DNA from: Lactobacillus ultunensis DSM 16047
GTDB lineage: Bacteria; Bacillota; Bacilli; Lactobacillales; Lactobacillaceae
DNA length: 43,691 bases
Assembly: GCF_001436305.1 (NCBI RefSeq)
Contig: NZ_AZFO01000017.1
Span: 1 to 43,691, forward strand
Reading direction: 5' to 3'
Positions 8,320-16,575 of the stretch are shown here, one piece after another. Both the position numbers and the translations under genes were made by a program. The notes under the pieces are model-generated. The model worked only from the letters and a program-made list of their open reading frames with translations, was not told where the DNA came from and did no database searches. Each line of letters opens with the position of its first letter. The first letter of the stretch is position 1.

Positions 8320-9321
8320 CTATTTTGTAGCAAATTCGTCTTTAAAATCTTCTACAAGATTTTCTTTAATCATCTTGTCGACTTGTTTTAAAGTGTAATA
8401 AATTGGACGCTCATCTGAACGACCATGAGTTTTAACAACTGGAGCATTTACGCCTAAAAGGACAGCACCACCATACTTAGCAGTATCAAACTTACTTTTT
8501 AGACTAGCAAGTGATCCCTTAATCATTAAAGCTCCCAGCTTAGTCATTACCCCACCATCTAAAAGACTATCTTTCAAGAGATGAAGCAATACGCTTGATG
8601 TGCCTTCAATAGTCTTCAATGCTGCATTTCCAGTGAAGCCATCTGTGACTACAACATCGGCTTTGCCGATCATCAACTCGTTACCTTCAATATTGCCAAG
8701 AAAGTTTAATTTACTATTCTTCAAAAGTTCATATGCTTTTTGGTGAACATCATCGCCTTTATCGCTTTCAGCTCCATTGTTCAAAAGCATAACGCGTGGA
8801 TTTTCAATACCGCGAATTTTTTCTACATAATACGAGGCCATTTCAGCCCATTGTAATAAGTATTCTGGCTTACTTTTAGCATTAGCACCAACGTCGACCA
8901 TATTAAAACCGTCATCACTATTCTTTACAGGCAAAGTAGGCATTAAACCTGGACGTACGATTCCTTTAATACGACCAATAATAAAAATGCCACAAGATAG
9001 TAGAGCTCCTGTATTTCCAAGTGATAAAAGCGCATCCGCTTTACCCTCTTTTACGTAATGAGCCGCAACTACCATTGAAGAATCTTTTTTGGTTCTAATT
9101 GCCTTAACAGGTTCATCTTCATCAGCAATTACTTCAGTCGTTGGTACTACCCCCAATTGATCATTAATTTGATCAGCTGGGATTAAATTGCGCAGCTGTT
9201 CCTTATCACCAAAAAGTAGAAACTTAGTATCAGGCATCTCGCCTTTTGCTTTTAATACTGCTTTAACGATTGCTCCTGGGGCATTTTCTCCACCCATTGC
9301 ATCAATCGCAATTGTTCTCAT
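8320..9321 (-). CDS. plsX: Phosphate acyltransferase PlsX
   Basis: Converts acyl-ACP and phosphate to acyl-phosphate, the donor for PlsY in the first acylation of glycerol-3-phosphate; a peripheral membrane enzyme. The N-terminus IAIDAMGGENAP, the LSLGNTGALL block and VVTDGFTGNAALK are diagnostic of the family, and 333 residues is the normal length. It lies between recG (19 nt) and acpP (31 nt). With FakA upstream in the same operon, the cluster links fatty acyl-phosphate production from external and internal sources. Confidence 0.96.
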   Translation of the reverse strand: MRTIAIDAMGGENAPGAIVKAVLKAKGEMPDTKFLLFGDKEQLRNLIPADQINDQLGVVPTTEVIADEDEPVKAIRTKKDSSMVVAAHYVKEGKADALLSLGNTGALLSCGIFIIGRIKGIVRPGLMPTLPVKNSDDGFNMVDVGANAKSKPEYLLQWAEMASYYVEKIRGIENPRVMLLNNGAESDKGDDVHQKAYELLKNSKLNFLGNIEGNELMIGKADVVVTDGFTGNAALKTIEGTSSVLLHLLKDSLLDGGVMTKLGALMIKGSLASLKSKFDTAKYGGAVLLGVNAPVVKTHGRSDERPIYYTLKQVDKMIKENLVEDFKDEFATK

Positions 9322-9340
9322 AAACTCACCACAATCTTTT

Positions 9341-11377
9341 CTAAATTCTATTTTGTTCCAGTTGCTTATATTCTAGCACTTGCTTAAGAGCCTTGTGCTC
9401 TGGATCAGATAATTCAGGATCCTTTTTAACTAAAGAACGAGCAACTTTTTGCGCTACAACAAGGGTATTATAATTATTAACTACATCACCAACTCGAAAT
9501 TCAGGCAAACCTGATTGAGCCTTACCAAAAAGATCGCCTTCACCACGCATTTTTAGATCTTCTTCAGCTAATTTAAACCCATCATTGGTAGCAGCAATAA
9601 TTTTCATCCTAGCTTTACCAGAATCAGTTTTGGGATCAGCAACAAAAACACAATAACTCTGAGTGATTCCTCGACCAATCCGACCACGAAGTTGGTGTAA
9701 TTGACTTAGTCCAAAACGATCAGCGTTATAAATAACCATCATATTAGCATTAGCCACATCTACTCCGACTTCAATGACACTAGTAGTGACCAAAATGTTA
9801 ATCTCTCCGTTGGCAAATGCCGTCATAATTTCGTCTTTTTTAGGTCCCGGCATCTGTCCATGCAGAAGCACAACTTTTTGATCAGGAAAATCATGACTTA
9901 GCTTTTTATGAAGCTCCTCTGCATTTTTTAAGTCTAAGGTTTCTGACTCAGTAATCAATGGCGTAACTGCATAAATTTGAAAGCCTTGATCTAGCTGTTC
10001 ATGCATCAAGTGATAGACTTCCTTCATCTGACTACTAGTTTTCCAAGCAGAAATAATCGGCTTTCTCCCCGCAGGCAAATGATGGATCTCAGAAACTGTC
10101 ATGTCACCATACACGGTTAGTGCCAATGTACGTGGGATAGGCGTTGCAGTCATAGCTAAAATATCAGGTCTATCACCCTTATTAATCAAAGCTTGCCTTT
10201 GTCCAACACCAAAACGATGCTGTTCATCGATAATAACTAATCCTAATTTTTTGAAAATCACATTTTTTTGAATCAAAGCATGAGTACCAATAACCACATT
10301 AATCGTACCATCAGTTAACTCACGGTAGATTTCCCGTCTTTCCAACGTTTTTGTATTTCCCGTTAAAAGAGCTACACGAACTCCAAGTGGCCGAAGTAAT
10401 TCATCTATTTTTTTAAAATGCTGAGTTGCCAAGATTTCGGTAGGTACCATCAAAGCCGCTTGATATCCAGCCGTGATAGCTGCAAAAATTGCATAAACAG
10501 CAACTACAGTTTTACCTGACCCTACATCTCCTTGAAGCAAACGCCGCATTTGACCTGGGGAATGCATATCTGCAAAAATCTCATTGACTACACGCTTTTG
10601 ATCATTAGATAACTCAAACGGTAATGAATTCGTCAAATTTGCAATTTCTTTTAAATCATATTTCTTAGGATATCCCTCCTGCTTACCATCATGACTAGCT
10701 AATAAGGTCAATTGCAATTCAAAAATGAAAAATTCTCGGAAAATTGCACTTCTCTTAGCAATTTCTGCTTCCTGACCATTTTTAGGTCGATGCATCTTTT
10801 GAATAATTTCCTGATCTTTTAATAAACGATATTTTTCTCTAATCTGTAACGGAACAATATCCTGTACTTGATCTAAGAAATTATCGATTGCTAGGTTGAT
10901 CAGATTAACCAGTTTTTTCTGTTTAACATGACGGTTTACAGGATAAATGGGCGCCATGCCACTGTCATTTTCTTTTGCTGCCACAAATTTAAAGGCTGAC
11001 AGACTCTCTCGAGCAACATTATATTTGCCATAAATGGCTACTTCTTGCCCGATCTCAATCTTATTTTTTAGCCAAGGTTGATTAAAAAAATTGACCATGA
11101 TTACATCATGGTCAATTCTCATTTTGAAGCTTAAGCGAGTCTTCTTATATCCAAAACGACTGACAAAAGGTTCAGTAGCTACAATTCCTTTTAACATTAC
11201 TTTTTGACCATCCATGATTTGATCTAATGGTAAAGTTTGTAATTCATCATAGCGAAATGGAAAGTAGAAGAGCAAATCATAGATACTATAAATACCTAAG
11301 CTTCCTAGATCAGCCGCAGTCTTTGTCCCTACACCTTTTAAATCTGTAACAGGAGCAAATAATGCATTATTTATCAT
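9341..11377 (-). CDS. recG: ATP-dependent DNA helicase RecG
   Basis: Branch-migrating helicase that remodels stalled replication forks and Holliday junctions. The order is: N-terminal wedge/OB region (about residues 1-200), Walker A GDVGSGKT at 283-290, motif II DEQH at 384-387, MTATPIPRT, then the second RecA lobe with QLRGRIGRG and the RecG-type C-terminus. I chose the ATG at 11375-11377 (678 residues), one base after the fakA stop (TAA-A-ATG); a TTG three codons earlier would overlap fakA by 8 nt. Neither has a strong ribosome site, so coupling to fakA translation is likely. A 12-bp inverted repeat lies inside at 11089-11117. Confidence 0.95.
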   Translation of the reverse strand: MINNALFAPVTDLKGVGTKTAADLGSLGIYSIYDLLFYFPFRYDELQTLPLDQIMDGQKVMLKGIVATEPFVSRFGYKKTRLSFKMRIDHDVIMVNFFNQPWLKNKIEIGQEVAIYGKYNVARESLSAFKFVAAKENDSGMAPIYPVNRHVKQKKLVNLINLAIDNFLDQVQDIVPLQIREKYRLLKDQEIIQKMHRPKNGQEAEIAKRSAIFREFFIFELQLTLLASHDGKQEGYPKKYDLKEIANLTNSLPFELSNDQKRVVNEIFADMHSPGQMRRLLQGDVGSGKTVVAVYAIFAAITAGYQAALMVPTEILATQHFKKIDELLRPLGVRVALLTGNTKTLERREIYRELTDGTINVVIGTHALIQKNVIFKKLGLVIIDEQHRFGVGQRQALINKGDRPDILAMTATPIPRTLALTVYGDMTVSEIHHLPAGRKPIISAWKTSSQMKEVYHLMHEQLDQGFQIYAVTPLITESETLDLKNAEELHKKLSHDFPDQKVVLLHGQMPGPKKDEIMTAFANGEINILVTTSVIEVGVDVANANMMVIYNADRFGLSQLHQLRGRIGRGITQSYCVFVADPKTDSGKARMKIIAATNDGFKLAEEDLKMRGEGDLFGKAQSGLPEFRVGDVVNNYNTLVVAQKVARSLVKKDPELSDPEHKALKQVLEYKQLEQNRI

Positions 11378-11378
11378 T

Positions 11379-13040
11379 TTATTCAACTGATACTAAGAAA
11401 TGATATACAGGTTGACCACCATCATGAATTTCAAATTCTAGATCATCATGATTTTCTTCCAACTTGTCAACTACTTCTTGAGCTTCTTCTTTGTTGGAAT
11501 CACGACCAAACATAATCGTAATAATTTCTGAGTCTTCATCCAACATCTTTTCAATCATTTCAGTAGTCGTCTTAATCAAATCAGCATTATCAACTTTAAT
11601 GTTTCCATCAATAATACCTAAGTAGTCGTTCTTATGAATTTCTACATCATCGATTTCAGTATCACGAGTAGCTTGTGTAACTTCGCCTGAAACTACTGTA
11701 TCAAGATCTTCAGACATCGCCTCTACGTTTTCATCAACAGAAGCATCTGGGTTAAATGAAAGCATAGCAGTTAAACCTTGAGAAATTGTCTTGCTTGGTA
11801 CGATACCCACCGGAATGTCACTAACTTCAGCAGCTTGTTTAGCGGCCATCACAATATTACCGTTATTTGGCAAAACAATTGCCTTTTTAGCACCGGACTT
11901 CTTGATAGCATCAATAAAGTCTTGAGTTGATGGGTTCATAGTTTGACCACCAGAAATAATTCGGTTAACGCCTTCACTTTCAAAAAGTTTGCGGATACCA
12001 TTCCCAGAAGCAACAGCAATTACAGCAAAATCAACGGCTTCTTGTTGTTCCTCATCTTGATCAACAATACTCTCATGTTGAATTCTCATGTTGTCAATCT
12101 TGATCTTACCTAATTGACCAAATTGACTGCCATATTGGAAAACATCACCTGGATGTTCAGTATGAACGTGAACCTTAGCAATTTCTCCATCTGATACTGC
12201 AAGAAGAGAATCACCTAAGCCAGATAAATGCTTTCTGAACTCTTCCAAATCAAATTTCTTCTTGTTAGGTACATCTGCATTAAGATCTACCATAATCTCA
12301 GTACAGTAGCCATTCTTAATATCTTGAGTAGCTAATTGACTTTGAACAGATGATTGATGATGCATTGCATTGATCATTTCATCCATTTCAGCTTCATCAG
12401 GTTGATATTGATCGGCAAAGTTCTCACCAAGCAAGCCTTCTAAGAATCCTTCGTATATGAAGAGAAGTCCTTGACCACCAGAGTCAACTACTCCAACTTG
12501 CTTCAATACTGGAAGTAAATCTGGGGTGGACTTAAGGGCCTTTTTAGCACCCTCAACCACGGCCTTCATTACTTCAGTAACGTCATCAGTGTCATTTGCC
12601 TTAGATGCACCTTCTTGTGCAGCAACACGTGCTACCGTCAAGATAGTACCTTCAACAGGTTTCATAACAGCTTTATAAGCAGTAGCAACACCATTTGAAA
12701 AGGCATTGGCTAATTCCTGAGCAGTTAAGGTCTTCATACCTTGAGTTGCTTTGTAAACACCACGGAATAACTGTGAAGTAATAACCCCACTATTACCACG
12801 GGCACCCATTAACATTCCTTTAGCCAAGCTCTCTGTTAAATCACCAACATTAGTGCTTGGATTTTCAGAAACAGCCTTAGCACCACTTTCAATAGTCAAA
12901 TTCATATTAGTACCAGTATCGCCATCAGGAACTGGGAAAACATTCAATGAGTTAACAAACTCTGCATTTTTACCAATTCTATGAGTGGCAACACGTACCA
13001 TATCTCTAAACTGCTTACTATCTATCTCATTTAAAACCAC
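11379..13040 (-). CDS. fakA: Fatty acid kinase catalytic subunit FakA (DAK2/DhaL-like, YloV family)
   Basis: Phosphorylates fatty acids held by a FakB (DegV-family) binding protein to give acyl-phosphate, letting the cell use exogenous fatty acids. The N-terminal DhaL-like domain has the Mg-ATP motif PVPDGDTGTNM at residues 36-46 and GARGNSGVI near 79-87; the DegV-like C-terminal part ends with DGGQPVYHFLVSVE. The 553-residue length is normal. The start is GTG, 9 nt after GGAGG and 21 nt after the Asp23 gene. Placement with plsX and acpP fits its role. No fakB is in the window. Confidence 0.92.
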   Translation of the reverse strand: MVLNEIDSKQFRDMVRVATHRIGKNAEFVNSLNVFPVPDGDTGTNMNLTIESGAKAVSENPSTNVGDLTESLAKGMLMGARGNSGVITSQLFRGVYKATQGMKTLTAQELANAFSNGVATAYKAVMKPVEGTILTVARVAAQEGASKANDTDDVTEVMKAVVEGAKKALKSTPDLLPVLKQVGVVDSGGQGLLFIYEGFLEGLLGENFADQYQPDEAEMDEMINAMHHQSSVQSQLATQDIKNGYCTEIMVDLNADVPNKKKFDLEEFRKHLSGLGDSLLAVSDGEIAKVHVHTEHPGDVFQYGSQFGQLGKIKIDNMRIQHESIVDQDEEQQEAVDFAVIAVASGNGIRKLFESEGVNRIISGGQTMNPSTQDFIDAIKKSGAKKAIVLPNNGNIVMAAKQAAEVSDIPVGIVPSKTISQGLTAMLSFNPDASVDENVEAMSEDLDTVVSGEVTQATRDTEIDDVEIHKNDYLGIIDGNIKVDNADLIKTTTEMIEKMLDEDSEIITIMFGRDSNKEEAQEVVDKLEENHDDLEFEIHDGGQPVYHFLVSVE

Positions 13041-13061
13041 TATTTATAACCTCCGCTTACG

Positions 13062-13424
13062 TTATTCGTCAAGTACCTTTACACTTTGAACGATTACATT
13101 AACGGCTTTAGTGTTAATACCTAATTGATTAGAAAGATTAAATTTAACACTGTCTTGAACATTCTTACTTACTTCAGAAATTTTAAGTCCGTATCCAACA
13201 ATAATGTACACGTCAACAGTAATTTCATTATCTTCTGACTTAACAACAACACCGCGCTTGTAGTTTGCGCGATTAAGAATTCCGTCAAAGCCATCTCGAA
13301 TGGCATTCTTAGAAGCCATTCCCACAACGCCATAATTAGACGTAGCTGCGCCACCAACAACAGTTGCGATTACACCGTTTGAAATATCAATCAAACCATC
13401 TTTTGTCTTGATCTTAACAGCCAT
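13062..13424 (-). CDS. Asp23/Gls24 family envelope stress response protein (YloU-like)
   Basis: A 120-residue Asp23-domain protein; the family is linked to cell-envelope stress and in some Firmicutes to membrane anchoring, but the molecular role is not defined. The ATG at 13422-13424 is preceded by a perfect GGAGGACAAAC site, so six longer in-frame codons were left out. The domain runs from IDISNGVIATVVGGAA through NVIVQSVKVLDE. It is the first gene of the fakA-recG-plsX-acpP transcript and is divergent from rpmB, an arrangement usual in Firmicutes. A second Asp23 gene lies next to nusB. Confidence 0.9.
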   Translation of the reverse strand: MAVKIKTKDGLIDISNGVIATVVGGAATSNYGVVGMASKNAIRDGFDGILNRANYKRGVVVKSEDNEITVDVYIIVGYGLKISEVSKNVQDSVKFNLSNQLGINTKAVNVIVQSVKVLDE

Positions 13425-13467
13425 GTTTGTCCTCCGTCTCATTATCTATATATACGCTTATTATTTT

Positions 13468-13496
13468 ATCATAGTACTAACATAATCAATAAACAA
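13468..13496 (-). promoter_or_regulatory. Promoter of asp23-fakA-recG-plsX-acpP
   Basis: Minus strand: -35 TTGTTT (13491-13496), 17-nt spacer, -10 TATGAT (13468-13473), about 44 nt before the Asp23 start codon. Confidence 0.55.
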
Positions 13497-13524
13497 AATA
13501 CGTCTCAAAAAATTTCTTTTAGAG

Positions 13525-13553
13525 TTGAATTGCTCCAAAACATATGATATTCT
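13525..13553 (+). promoter_or_regulatory. Promoter of rpmB
   Basis: Plus strand: -35 TTGAAT (13525-13530), 17-nt spacer, -10 TATTCT (13548-13553), followed by a short leader and the ribosome site AAAGGAGG. Confidence 0.6.
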
Positions 13554-13591
13554 AATTAAGAATGACACCATAAACAAAGGAGGTTTAGCAA

Positions 13592-13777
13592 ATGGCAAAA
13601 GATTACGTAACAGGTAAGAAGACTACATTCGGTAACAAACGTTCACACTCAATGAACTCAGCTCGTCGTGCTTGGAAGCCAAACCTTCAAAAAGTTCGCA
13701 TTCTTGTTGACGGTAAGCCAAAGCGCGTATGGGTTTCAACCAAGGCTTTGAAGTCTGGTAAAGTTACTCGTGCCTAA
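13592..13777 (+). CDS. rpmB: 50S ribosomal protein L28
   Basis: Small basic large-subunit protein of 61 residues. The pattern [28 protein letters not shown] and [11 protein letters not shown] is characteristic. It lacks the N-terminal CxxC zinc pair seen in some L28 versions (here [10 protein letters not shown]), so it is the zinc-independent type. The start is ATG 8 nt after GGAGG. It is monocistronic, with its own promoter and terminator, divergent from the Asp23 gene. Confidence 0.96.
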   Translation: MAKDYVTGKKTTFGNKRSHSMNSARRAWKPNLQKVRILVDGKPKRVWVSTKALKSGKVTRA

Positions 13778-13783
13778 TAGACC

Positions 13784-13814
13784 AACCTTACAGAATCTTC
13801 TGTGAGGTTTTTAT
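13784..13814 (+). terminator. Terminator after rpmB
   Basis: A 12-bp stem with one G-U pair (13784-13795 with 13798-13809), a very short loop, followed by a T-rich tract. Confidence 0.8.
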
Positions 13815-13840
13815 TTTGCAAAAAATTTGCTTCAAAAATT

Positions 13841-13876
13841 AAAGAGGACAACTTTAAAAGTTGTCCTCTTTTTTCG
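13841..13876 (-). terminator. Bidirectional terminator at the end of the gmk-to-thiN gene block
   Basis: Near-perfect inverted repeat, AAAGAGGACAACTTT (13841-13855) against 13857-13871, with T runs on both sides. It abuts the stop of the small gene at 13877 on the minus strand and also backs up the rpmB terminator on the plus strand. Confidence 0.8.
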
Positions 13877-14182
13877 TTATTTCATAATATTATGATGCTT
13901 GTCATCATCAGGAATTTCATCGGCCATTCTTTCATCAATTGGCGTATAAGCATACTCTGTAATCATTTCACCAAGCTTGGTTGGCAAGCCTAAATCTTGG
14001 TAAGTAACATTTCGAGCTAAGCCATTAATAGTGGCAACTTCTTTATTCTTTTTCTTGTCAAAAACATGAACATGATTCTTATGCATATAATCTTCAACAT
14101 TTCTCTTAGCACGATCAAGTCTTGCTTCATAACGACCGTTTTCAAAGTCAGCAACGTCTTTTTCAAAATCAGTATATTTCAT
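13877..14182 (-). CDS. Uncharacterised small acidic/basic protein
   Basis: A 101-residue soluble protein that I do not recognise. It is rich in charged residues, with an N-terminal helical stretch (FEKDVADFENGRYEARLDRA) and a C-terminal tail ending in DDDKHHNIMK; there is no signal peptide, membrane segment or metal motif. The start is ATG with GAGGAAGC upstream. It lies 46 nt after thiN and just before a strong terminator, so it is probably the last cistron of the rsgA-rpe-thiN operon. Codon use resembles its neighbours. Its function is unknown. Confidence 0.75.
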   Translation of the reverse strand: MKYTDFEKDVADFENGRYEARLDRAKRNVEDYMHKNHVHVFDKKKNKEVATINGLARNVTYQDLGLPTKLGEMITEYAYTPIDERMADEIPDDDKHHNIMK

Positions 14183-14228
14183 TTTGCTTCCTCGTTTCTA
14201 TATCTTTACTCATATTCTACACGCTTTT

Positions 14229-14909
14229 TTACAGATTATGAAAGCGATCTATATCTTTTGAGTAAATTGCCGCAACCAGACCATCTTTAAAAGAAATTTC
14301 AAAAGCTTTACTACCCGGCAGAAATTCATTTGAAGAAAAAACACGTGGATAATTACTTGAATAATTCTTTAATTCATAGCGCGCGCCTTGAATACTAAAA
14401 TCCTGTATTGTACTCAAACTTGCAAGGCCAATATAAGGATAGTCTTCTCTTTTAGAAATAACATGTTTACCTGCATTAAAAAAGCATACGACATTTTGCA
14501 TATCAATAAGTGATACTTTTTCGGCATAAGGACGAACGACTGGATTAAGCAACATGAACAAGTTAATTAAAAAATGATCTAGACGGCCTCCAGTTGCTCC
14601 GAAAATAGTCAAATGATCGATATGATAATCTTGAAAAACTGTCCGTAACATTAATTCAGAATCAGTCCAATCCTTCACCGGATTAGAGTAACGCACATCC
14701 GGTACAGAATTCTCTATCCAAGCTAAATCATTTTTCTGTAAGGAATCAAAATCACCCATTGCGAGGTCGGGCAAAATTCCCATTTCTTCTAAAAACAATG
14801 CACCGCGATCAACTCCAACGATTAAATCATCCTGTACATTCTTTAGAGTTTGTTTTATATTCTTTGGCCATAAATTTGTTGGACCACCTAACAACGCATA
14901 TGCTTTCAT
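14229..14909 (-). CDS. thiN: Thiamine pyrophosphokinase
   Basis: Transfers pyrophosphate from ATP to thiamine, making the coenzyme thiamine diphosphate from imported vitamin. The 226-residue protein has GVDRGALF near residues 32-39, the catalytic-domain motif GDFDS at 52-56 and FGATGGRLDH in the middle; the C-terminal half is the B1-binding domain. The start codon overlaps the rpe stop by one base (TAATG), so translation is coupled. The order rsgA-rpe-thiN is standard in Firmicutes. Confidence 0.94.
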   Translation of the reverse strand: MKAYALLGGPTNLWPKNIKQTLKNVQDDLIVGVDRGALFLEEMGILPDLAMGDFDSLQKNDLAWIENSVPDVRYSNPVKDWTDSELMLRTVFQDYHIDHLTIFGATGGRLDHFLINLFMLLNPVVRPYAEKVSLIDMQNVVCFFNAGKHVISKREDYPYIGLASLSTIQDFSIQGARYELKNYSSNYPRVFSSNEFLPGSKAFEISFKDGLVAAIYSKDIDRFHNL

Positions 14910-15556
14910 TAATTAATAGCCTTCTCCAATTTGTGTACTTGTTTGGCAATTGAACCATCTTCATAAAGATATGAACCTACAACAAATACATCAGCACCTG
15001 CATCCCTTGCCATCTTAATAGTTCGATCGTTGATACCCCCATCAACCTCAATTGGCATATCATCGACAATGTCTCTTGTCTTTTGAATTCTTTCAGTAGT
15101 TTTTGTAATAAAAGATTGACCGCCAAAACCAGGATGAACTGACATAATTAATACTTGTTTAATTTTAGTCAAAAATTTTTCAATTACTTCAACTTGTGTA
15201 TCTGGATTAATAGCTAAATTAGCACTTACTCCATTGGAAGCTAAGTAATCAAGCCAGTAATTAAGTTGAGATTCATTCATTGATTCATAATGCAATTCAA
15301 TAGAGTCTGCTCCCGCATCAACAAACGCTGGAACCAAATCATCTGGATTATTGCTCATTAAATGAATTTCAGCTTCAGTCATTGGAAATTCTCGTTTAAA
15401 GTCTTTAATCAGCTGTGGGCCAAAAGAAAGATTAGGCACAAAATGTCCATCCATGATATCAATATGAAATCTACTAATTCCTGCTTCAACTGCTTCTTTA
15501 ATATTCGCTTCTAAATTTAGATTATCTGCGTTCAAAATAGATGGCGCAATGATCAT
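14909..15556 (-). CDS. rpe: Ribulose-phosphate 3-epimerase
   Basis: Interconverts ribulose-5-phosphate and xylulose-5-phosphate in the pentose phosphate/phosphoketolase route. It is a TIM-barrel of 215 residues with the metal and active-site blocks HIDIMDGHFVPNLSFGP (from residue 31), MSVHPGFGGQ and EVDGGI, ending in VVGSYLY. The start is ATG after TAGGAGTG, 15 nt downstream of rsgA, and it overlaps thiN by one base. Confidence 0.96.
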   Translation of the reverse strand: MIIAPSILNADNLNLEANIKEAVEAGISRFHIDIMDGHFVPNLSFGPQLIKDFKREFPMTEAEIHLMSNNPDDLVPAFVDAGADSIELHYESMNESQLNYWLDYLASNGVSANLAINPDTQVEVIEKFLTKIKQVLIMSVHPGFGGQSFITKTTERIQKTRDIVDDMPIEVDGGINDRTIKMARDAGADVFVVGSYLYEDGSIAKQVHKLEKAIN

Positions 15557-15571
15557 AATTTCACTCCTATC

Positions 15572-16462
15572 TCATTTCAAATACTCAGGCATACGACCTT
15601 CTGTAATCTCCATACGCATAGCCAAATAATCATCGTAGCGGCTTGGCATAATCTTGCCTTCTTCCAGCAATTTTTTAACTTCACATTTTGGTTCTTTTAA
15701 ATGCTGACATCCTCGAAACTTACAATTTTTGCTGGCACGTTTAAACTCAATAAAATAATTGCATAGCTCATTGATTTTAATTGGTGTCAGATCAATAGAT
15801 GAAAACCCAGGCGTATCTGCCAAAAAGCCTTTTCCTAATTTAAATAACTCAACTTTTCTTGTGGTATGCTTTCCCCGATTTAAACTAGTTGAAATAGCGC
15901 CTGTTGCTTGATTTGCGTCTTTTTTCAAATGATTAAGTAAAGTTGACTTACCTGCCCCAGATTGTCCAGCTAGAGTCCAAATCTGATCCTTATCAATCAT
16001 ACCCGGAATTTGCTTTTGTACGTCATGGTAATTGGTAAAAACTGGATATCCAATTTTTTGATAATAAGACAACAAATCTGAAATTTGTTCAAACTTTTTA
16101 TCATCGATTAAGTCAGCCTTCGACAAATAAATTGTCACACGCACTTTTTGCCAAGAAAAGAAGGTTAAAAATCGATCTAACAACTCCAAAGAAAAATCAG
16201 GCTCTATAGCCGAAATCACTAGTAAAACATGACTTACATTAGCTACAGCCGGACGACCAATTCGATTAACTCTTGGCAAAATCTTTACTAGATAACTCAT
16301 TCCTTTATCATCAATTTGAATTTCTACATGATCTCCTACCGCTGGTTTTTGCTTCTTTTGACGAAAAACGCCGCGAGCACGCGTTCTCACGATACCCGCA
16401 GCGGTTTCCACGTCATAATAACCAGCAATTAGACCAATAACGGTTCCTTCTGCTAGTTTCAT
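15572..16462 (-). CDS. rsgA: Small ribosomal subunit biogenesis GTPase RsgA
   Basis: Circularly permuted GTPase that checks late 30S maturation. The 296-residue protein has an N-terminal OB-fold (about 1-70), the G4-like SKAD at 114-117, the P-loop GQSGAGKST at 166-174, DTPGF at 216-220 and a zinc cluster with C247, C252, H254 and C260. The ATG is immediately preceded by the TAA that would end a full-length prkC reading frame, suggesting ancestral coupling with the kinase gene. In this sequence prkC stops 107 nt earlier. Confidence 0.95.
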   Translation of the reverse strand: MKLAEGTVIGLIAGYYDVETAAGIVRTRARGVFRQKKQKPAVGDHVEIQIDDKGMSYLVKILPRVNRIGRPAVANVSHVLLVISAIEPDFSLELLDRFLTFFSWQKVRVTIYLSKADLIDDKKFEQISDLLSYYQKIGYPVFTNYHDVQKQIPGMIDKDQIWTLAGQSGAGKSTLLNHLKKDANQATGAISTSLNRGKHTTRKVELFKLGKGFLADTPGFSSIDLTPIKINELCNYFIEFKRASKNCKFRGCQHLKEPKCEVKKLLEEGKIMPSRYDDYLAMRMEITEGRMPEYLK

Positions 16463-16575
16463 TTATTTTGTTACCTTTTCATTTAAAATTGTTTCACCAT
16501 TACGAACGACTCTCAACTGTCCATTACCATTTTTAATAGAGAATGGAATTGAGAAGCTCATATCTCGCTTTATGT
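16463..16575 (-). pseudogene. Displaced C-terminal codons of prkC (frameshift remnant)
   Basis: The 107 bases between the prkC stop and rsgA are fully open in the frame one base off from prkC. After the last shared residues DYT they read IKRDMSFSIPFSIKNGN, then GQLRVVRNGETILNEKVTK and a TAA that abuts the rsgA ATG. Restoring one A in the sequence ACATAAAG joins both frames into one protein about 36 residues longer. This is what is seen; that it is a true deletion rather than a sequencing error is inference. Confidence 0.8.
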
